64,000 nt of DNA. It comes from Sphaerolaimus hirsutus (taxonomy: Eukaryota; Nematoda; Chromadorea; Monhysterida; Sphaerolaimidae). Under the pieces are notes generated by a model. That model was given only the letters and a program-made list of their open reading frames with translations, was not told where the DNA came from and ran no database searches. Position numbers and translations under genes: made by a program. Location: NCBI GenBank assembly GCA_964036195.1, contig OZ038450.1, positions 20,923,208-20,987,207 of the forward strand, written 5' to 3'. Positions 24,901 through 33,900 of this stretch are shown in pieces (the first letter of the stretch is position 1; each line of letters begins with the position of its first letter).

Positions 24901-27900
24901 AAAAATCACTGTACTGGAAGGGAATGTACTGGTACTAAAAATGCCAATAATGGGGCCATGCATGGAGTGGATATAGCAAATTCCTGTCAACTCAATGTCA
25001 ACTAAATAAAAAGATACTTGGTAAACTCGTAAATTGTAACGTTTTATTATTGGATAAAAAAGTACCGTATCAAGTAATGTTTTAGTTGACAGGAATTCAG
25101 TTGACATCCAGCATGTATGGCATAAAACGAGAATTCAACATGTATAGAATCATCGTACTGGGAAAAAATGCCAATAATGAAGCCACACGCGATAGTTGAC
25201 ATAACAAATTTGTGTCAAGATCGTGAAAGCGTGAAATGGGTAAAAAAAAAAAAAAAAAAAACGCACACAAAATCAGTCAGATAAGTGTCCCTGCTGCCAT
25301 CAGAGATGACCTCGTCACGCAGAAACTTCACTGGCATCAGTCGTTTCAGCGTCAATCAAATTTGACAAAAAACATAGGTTAAAGTCTCGGCAAAATTTGT
25401 GCACGTTTCCCCATTTGTTGTTGTCCACAAACTTTGACATAATCTCAGAGGGTTCTTTCACATCCAATATCCTATCCAGTTCTTCCCACTGGCGACGTTC
25501 GTAATCTACATGAGAAAAAGAAGAAAATAGGACATTGTTGAATAAAATGATTTGGCACAATGCCCCAGAAATCCAATCTTCTAACCCGAACTTTGCTCAG
25601 GCGGGGCGGAAACTTCATCTTTGATGCTTTCAACTGACGAGTCAATTATCTCGGGGTTGTCTGGTGTCCTGCTTTTGATAGACTGCCGCCCACCCGCAAT
25701 GGAAGACATTATCGCAGAATTCCAGAGATGGCCAACATTGGAATTCAAATTTTATTTTTTATTTTCTGCGAAACGAGCTCGGTCGTACCCTAACCACATA
25801 TTTTGAATCCCATCAGAGGGAATAAATTCATGTGCTTTATGAATAAACAATGTGATGTTAAACTTGTTGCCACACATTTAAGCCAATATTGTGCCATTTC
25901 AATGGTACCTGATTGGATAAAAAGTTACAATATGAGAACACTCTTTCCGGACGTTTAGTACGAGTGTGACATGGCCAAATTTGAACACATTCTTAGAGCG
26001 GGCAAGAATAGCATTCAAAAAAAGTATAGCGCGAGTGCCACAAAACACCAGACGCCATGTTTGCATAGTGCAAACCCTAGAAAACCTTGCGGCAATTACT
26101 TCACATCGGAAAAGAATGGGGACATTGTGGTTGCGTCACAGTGGTACCGATGTTTTTAACCAGTCTCACTAACGGTAATGACTACCGTACTTCCTCCAAA
26201 TAACCCGATGGAGTTTTTTATATTGTCAGCAAATTTTGAGGGTGTATTTTTTACCACAATTTTTTCATAATTGCAATGTATGTAACTTACTCAGATGTGG
26301 AAAAATCCAACAATAACAGCAGTGTATAAGCATTTATTGAGATATTGAGCACAGTTTTAGGCATGTTTGAATACATATTTACCATTTACCATATTTACCA
26401 TGGTACTCGAATTAACCCCCCTTGGATTAACCCTTCTCGATAAACCCCCCTCAAAATGGTTTGGGGAAATAATAGCCCCCTTGAATTACCCCCCTCAAAA
26501 TGGGCTGGGGAAATAGTAAACCCCCCTTGAAATACCCCCCTGGAATGATGTACATCATAATTTATTGCTGCTTATTTGTATCGCAGCTACACATAGACTA
26601 GCTATCTACATTTTTATGTCCAAATATATCCTGTTTGGACATGTTTATTACCTGGGGCCAGTTCTGAAAATTGCGAAGTGAGTAGTGAAATGGCAAATCT
26701 GAAGTGAAATGAGAAGTGAGAAGTGAATTGAGAAGGAAATTGGCAAAAGCCAAGGGATATCACTTCCTATTTTTTATTGTTACTTTGCTTTTGCTAATTT
26801 ACTTGCCATTTCACTTCGCTTTTGCCAATTATCTTCTCAATTCACTTTGCATTTGCCACTTCACTTCTCAATTTGCAGAACTGGCACCTGTTGTGAGTAT
26901 TTCATTTGAATTTCTATACTTATCTTCTGACATTTTAGACATCTTTTCAACTACCTATATCATTTCCTATGATGATATTTTCTGTAAACTGTGTTGAATA
27001 ATTGTAAAGCATCAATGAAACCAAAGAAGCAAGGTCATTCAATCATTTGAATGTATCATTCATTTTCAAATCAAACAAACATTGATAAATAATAACTAAA
27101 ATATCCACAACGTTTTGATAGTGCACATATTGTAGTGATGTAAAGCACAAAAGAATTCTGCCAAACCAACCAAAATCAAAAGAATGCAGTTTCACTTTAT
27201 GATGCTGATAGAATCTTTTGGCACTATTTTTAGTGCTGCTGTCTGCAAAAAAAAAGTAATTTCAAATGGCGCAATTTCATCACTAGATAAAATATGTTTA
27301 TTTACACAATAAAAATGTTACCATGTTTTCAAATTGTGTATTGAACTATCACCGGAATGCTAACGAAAGCATATTCTTTGGCATTGGTACGGATGTGCGA
27401 ATACGTGTAAACTACACAAAACAAAAAAATGACACAAAAAACATGGAAAATATCAGGGGGTAAAAATGGCAGGTGAACACAGCAAGCATCACTTTCAAAA
27501 GAAAAAAGCCTGGGCAGGTAGATGGAAAAATCAGAAGTATTATGCAAATATTTAAATCAAGAATGACATCACACTGTATTCACAAGATTTGTCCTGGTGA
27601 AAATGAGTGAGCTAATCTTTTATTTCAAAATTCATTCACATAATTTTCCTGTGAATACTTTTCACCAGAATTTTGTGAATAAAACATCAAAGGTGTAGCT
27701 TATGGCAAAACTATTCTGCAATTATTCAATATTTAAGTAGGTATTTAAACTTAAAAGCTGTAAGCAAGCATAAAATACAATGCAAATTATATGTGAGTTT
27801 CATTGAGAGTAAAATAATATTTATTTTTTTGCAGCAAAGGTCTAATGGTTGATCAACATCCAACATCTTGAATTGGCTGCCAATTTGCATTTCTTCTGGA

Positions 27901-30900
27901 CTGCATACCTGCAAATTTGTAGACAATGTTTTACTTTTGTGGCACTTCTGGGGGCACTCCCAGACCCTGTAAAATGTAAAATGTCATGCAAAGTGTCAAA
28001 AGTCATGGAAAATGCCCTGCAAAATGGCAACCTGGAAATTAGATAAATTTATACCATGTTTCATTTAATATAATGACATATTTTCAGTCGAATATTTATT
28101 TGGCCCCCATTCACAAGGCAGTTGACATTGACACCAAATGTCAACTGGTTCCTATCCCAATTCACAGTTTGTTGAATAATGTTACAACGAATGGTGGAGT
28201 GTTAAAATAAGTGGTCCACGCACTGTGTAAATACCGCAATGTGCAAATAAAGTGTAGTGTTACTTGAGAGCATGCTTTGAATTAGGTTAGGAACCGGTTG
28301 ACATTTGGTGTCGATGTCAACTGTCTTGTGAATTGGGGCCTAATTAATATTTGAGTGGAAATATGTCATTCTATTAAATGAAACATGGTAAACACCTTAT
28401 CAATTATGAAAATCAATTTTAAATGTGAACAAGATTGAAATCAAAATCTATTAAAACTTTAGACAAATTATGAACTTACTGCAAAACAAAACATCTAAAA
28501 TGATAAAAATCTAAGCACAAAAATGTAAAACACATTCGCAATTTTTAGATAGACATCTAGATGGAAAACACCCGCCCCGCTTTGATGATGTGAAATAAGA
28601 TAAGACAAACGTTCTCTGACATTTTACCCTATGAAGGCAAGCATACATAAATTCATTTGGAATTTTGGGGGGTTGTCAATGATGGGTTGTAAATATTTAG
28701 GGGTTGCCAAAAATTACAAAATTGAATGCAAACACACAAACCTATGTATAAATCATTTAGAATTTTTGGAGAGTTTGAAAATGTTGCGGGGGGTGTTGCA
28801 AAATTTTAGGGGTTTGTTTTGCTTGACATTTTACATGACTTTTGGTACTTTACTTAACACTTTACAGGGTAAGAGACTGCCATACTATATGGCATTATTC
28901 ATTTAGGGGTTGGCTAACACACAAACCTATGTATAAATTATTTAGAATTTTTGGGGGGTTTGAAAATGTGGGGATGTTGAAGATATTTTGGGGTTACCAT
29001 TTGTATGTTCTCAACACAAGTTTTTGTGTCCCTAAACTTTTTGAATCTACCAATTGAATGTTTGTAATATTTTTATACTCAAAATAATGTTACCCCCTAT
29101 AAAAATACATCTGAAATGTGATGAAAATTTTTGCAAGTTAGCTAAAAAGAGTTAAATTTTTATTTGTTGCTAGGAGGGTATCATTATTTTGAGTACAAAA
29201 ATATTACAATAATTCAATTGGTAGATTCAAAAAGTTTAGGGACACAAAAACTTGTGTTGAGAACATACAAATGGTAACCCCAAAATATTTGCAACCTCCC
29301 CACATTTTCAAACCCTACAACATGCAATAAATTAAAATAACAGGAATATCCCACACAAAATTATCTATAATTTCAATCTCACTTAAAGTAAACTTTATCT
29401 GATAGTTTTGATCAATTTCAGTATATGTTTTTAATCACATTAAAAAGTATTTCATTTTTGCCACAACTTTTTTTCAAATACAAAGAATGGCTGATCTGAT
29501 CAAATGTACTTACTACATGTCTAGAGATGATTTTAAATTGGAGGAAATCAAAGTTGTGATCAAAAACTACGGCATTGTCGATAAAATAAAAAATACCCAA
29601 CTAAAAGTGATAATTGGTTCTTCAGATCACATAAATGTAGAAATTTATCAGCATATTCTTACTGAAAATGATGCAATAAAACTGGCACATCAAGAATACT
29701 GGGTGTCAATCCCAGACCCTGTAAATTAACAAGTGTCAACTGTTATTGAAGATGTTGATCACAATTTTATAATTCTCTATTTTACACATTATGACAATTG
29801 ACACTTTACATGTCATAAAATTGACATAAATTATTACAGTTGACATCTTCAATAATAGTTGACACTTGTCACTTTACAGGGTCTGGGACTGTTCCAAGGA
29901 AATGTTGGAAACTATCAAAAGAAATGCACAAAAGGAAAATGGACATGATCGAGACAATAGCTGCGGATAACAGAACTTATCCAGTCTTGTCCTGTGACAA
30001 ATCCTACAGGGAAAATGAAAATGGCATTCATGATATGGACACTGAGTGTCAAGCTGGTTCAATTTTTGCATATTCACATAATTTTGAAAAAATTTGGTTT
30101 ATAACCTACCATATACTATCTGAATTGAAGTGTGGTAACCGCCCATATCCTCCCTGAATAATTAACCAAAAATTTTTCTAAACTATATGAATATATAAAA
30201 ATTGATAATGGTTGCTCTCATTGGCATAATCAGATGGAAATTGTAGAAACGCCAGAATGTTCTGAAGAAGTTGTTATCGAGTGAAAATGAAGAAATTTTT
30301 TGGCTTTTTATCTGAATATGGTTTTCATATAAATTTTTGTTATTTCAAATAAGTTGATATATTTGATGTTTTTGTGCATAAATAATAATAAATTTCAATA
30401 AAACAGTGATATTGATAAACTAAATAATACCTATTTAAAAACAAATACTTAACACTGATGTTCAATGATATTGACTTTTCAGAATCTGGATTTTGGGATT
30501 GGGGTTTCGGACCGGAGCATTTTTGGGGGGGATCGGGGGTATTTTTTCGGCATTGGGATATTTTTTCAGGATTGGGGGTATTTTTTTCAGGATCGGGGGT
30601 ATTTTTTCAGGATCGGGATGATTTTTTGGGATCGGGGGTATTTTTTGGGGATCAGGGTATTTTTTTGGGATCAGGGGTATTTTTTTCGGGATCGGGGTTG
30701 TTTTTCGGGATCGGAGGTATTTTTCGGGATTGGGGTGGGGATATTTTTTCGGGATCAGGGTATTCTTACAGGATCAGCTATTTTTCTAGATCAGGGGTGT
30801 TTTTCGGAATTGGGATTGGGATATTTTTCGGGATCAGGATCGAGAGATCGGGACAATAAAATAATATTAGAAACTAAGGGGAAATGGGGTTGTAAGGGTT

Positions 30901-33900
30901 TGAAAACCTAAAAAGGAGTAAGTAAAAATAGGAAAATTATGCAGATGGCAAAGCAAAAAAAGGGAAAACTTACGCAAGGAGCGATGTAAAATAAGAGACT
31001 AAATCAATATGTGACCGGGAAAATAGGAAAGCAAATAAGCGGCTGAATGAATACGCAGGCAAGAAATAGAAAATGTCAATAAAAACGCCGATAAGAACAG
31101 CAGTCGTTCAAAAATGGGCAAGCTTTGTTTTTTTTAAACTGACAGATTTTTTATTTGAATGTGCTAAAAAAGTATACGTGAAAGTAGGGTGTCAAAAAAA
31201 TTTTTTTACGGAAAATGGAAATTTAAATTTTTTTACTTTACGGAAAATGGAAAGGTAAAAAAAATTATTGGCCGGTAAACGGAAAACGGTAAGGTAAAAA
31301 AATTTCACTCAGCGGAAAATGGTAAACGGCAAGGTAAAAAAAAATTATCAGCTGGAAAACGGAAAACGGAAAGCGAAATTTTCATGGAAACGATAAAAAT
31401 AAAGTGAAATTTGCACGGAAATGGACAAATTTGCAGGAGGAAAACCTGCATGCAAGTTTGCCTGTTTGGCTTTGATTGTGTTAGCTGTACATTCTGCAAC
31501 TATAAATCATGCCAGTAACTTCACTTTTATGTTCACATGTTCCCATGCAATAATGAGAAAGTATTATAAGAATACTTCCCCCAGTGAGAACTGTATGTGG
31601 GATCGCCCCGTACAGTCCAATTGTGATATGACACCTCCTGGAGATTAGACAGAGGATGTTCAGTGATAACCACGTAGGCACAGTGACGATGTGAATGAGG
31701 TCACCTGTGTGGAACAAGACTTGTAGAAAAATAGTCAAGAGGTCCAAAAATAAAACACTAGCTAGTGAAATGTTACTTGAGTCACTGACGTCAGTAAGAT
31801 TATAAAAAAAGTTGACAAACTAGAATCATGATATCATGTAAGGAAGGAAAGATTGCAATGCTATGAATGCAAGTGAAAGCCAGAGCATGACACTCAATTG
31901 TCGCTAATTATAAGAACTTTAGAGCTAATATTGATTGTATTTATGTGCTTTCTAGTGATATGGCCGAAAACTGCAGCAGTAAACTAAACAACAGCCATTT
32001 ATATTAATTTGATGAACCTAATTGACTTTTAGCTTGCTTTGATAATTGAGATCAACAATAAATTAGTCACGAGATGAAGTTAATCATATCGTTCTCATTC
32101 AAGACCTTGTTAACAAAAACAGAAGTAGTTGTCTTCTCAAAAATCGACTTTACAAAAAGGTAGCAAAAGTACACTACAACAACAATAACAATTTAGCAAA
32201 AGTGAGCTTTGATGTATCTGAACAATAAAAAGTATACTCAGCAGACTGCAAAGTATGTGTCCAAAGTTAGTTTGTGTTTTTTACAGATTTGGATACAGAT
32301 AAAAACTTTGAATGACACTGGTCAAGAACCTGGTAGTTAAAAACACCATAGTGAAAAAAGATAAATACATATTGGAAAAATAATGGAAAAATGCCAGAAA
32401 ACTGAAAATCGAGCCAGAAAATGGAAAAATGGCCTGGAAAAATGGAAATGGACAGCTAAACATTTTTCAGCCAGAAAATGGAAAAATGGGCCGGAAAAAC
32501 GGAAACGGAAAGGTAAAAATTTTTCGGCTACTGGAAAACGGAAAGGTAAAAATTTTTCAGCTGCCGGAAAATGGAAAATGGAAAGGTAAAAAATTTCAGT
32601 GGCCGGAAAACGGAAAACGGAAAGGTAGAAAAATTTCGTGCAGAAAGGCGGAAACGGAAATTTGACACCCTATGTGAAAGTAATATTTTATACACTCAGT
32701 GGACACTTTTTATTGTTACAATGCGTGATTATTAGGGGAGTGAAAATATACGAACATTAAACACATGTTTTAACCGCGCGCGTGAAAATGCATGAAAAAA
32801 GAAAAGTTCTAATGATTTGGGGGGGGGGGGGGGTGGGCGCTCTACATAGTGTACCGGGTGGCCCACGTCAGGCGCATGGTGACAATTGGCTCCCGTCACG
32901 TCAATGTTGAATGAAAACTGCTCAAATTTGGTATGGGGGTAGATAAATGTACCCCATTTGTTGTGTTAAATGCACGGTTTCATATCGCAAGATTTACTGT
33001 CGGAACGTGAAGCAGTTTCATGATTACATGTTTGAACGTGTACCATTGTAGGTGGTCCTGTGGAGTGACGTTGTTTTGCATATCGTGTGATAAATGTGAA
33101 AATTTTGTGATATGCATGTGTGCACTTAACATACTAAACGGTACATTTATCTACAACCATGCCAAATTTGGACTATTTTTATGAAGAATTGGTGCTTTGG
33201 TAGACGACTGAATCTGTGTGCCACGTTCAAACACATATTAAACTGTGCTTCATGTTCCGACATGAATTTGTGTGATGTGGAACAGTGGATTTAACACAAC
33301 AAATGGGGTACATTTATCTACCTCAATACCAAATTTGAGCAGTTTTCATCCAAAATTGGCGGGTTGGGAGCCAATTGAAACCGTGCGGCTGACGTGGGCC
33401 ACCCTATACAACTACTGATAGGGAAAGCGATGACTCTCGCTTTCACTTTTACTCATTTTTACATCTTCCTAGTTACAAAATAAAATAAAAATTACCTACT
33501 TTGACGTTTTCCTGTCTGAAAATACTGGTATTTACATTTATTCACCATTTACGCAGCGGAAAAAGTTTTAAAAAATTACTCAGGTGTGTGTAAAAATAAG
33601 ATACCTACTTTCCGTTTACGTTTACTTTGAAGAAATTTCAGTAAACTCGACGGACATTATAGAAGTCAATGGTCTAAGGAATTTTCGTACAACTGCGTAT
33701 ATTCTTAGTTGGCACACGTCCAAGTTACCGTTTGCGAGAATGTTACCAAGTATGAAAGACGCAGGATTTCCGTCAGCGTCAACAAAAATGGCTGCGGAAT
33801 GCGATTAAGCGACCGCAATTGGTCGCTAATGGCAGCCCACACACGAGTTGACACTTGTGTTGACTTCATTGCATCCTGCGGTCATTATCGTTGACGCGAA

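Larger units (their letters stand above)
5490..33416 (+). mobile_element. Polinton/Maverick, complete but inactivated, nested in VAMP7 intron 4
   Basis: The ends read AGTAGTTGTACACTA inward on both sides (the right end after discounting a TA-flanked insertion), so the element starts with AG as Polintons do. Outside both ends is the direct repeat GATAGG (5484-5489 and 33417-33422), the 6-bp duplication expected for Polinton integration. The terminal repeats match for about 90 bp (5490-5578 against 32762-32853 plus 33407-33416). Inside are polymerase B, ATPase, integrase, two capsid genes and a protease, all on the plus strand. The 27.9-kb length includes at least six later insertions: 5631-7061, 10426-11794, 15887-19363, 22839-23398, 31185-32672 and 32854-33406. 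Most genes carry stops or frameshifts, so it is a fossil. Confidence 0.93.

Noticed and set aside
30458-30911. Two long Gly/Phe-rich frames (133 and 148 codons)
   Set aside because: Translation of the GATCGGGGGTATTTTTTC satellite in two frames; no start context or homology.
31421-31648. A 75-codon frame with a hydrophobic start, possible secreted peptide
   Set aside because: Lies inside a non-autonomous element, with no splice or homology support.
32383-32665. Lys/Asn-rich frames
   Set aside because: Satellite end of the element 31185-32672.
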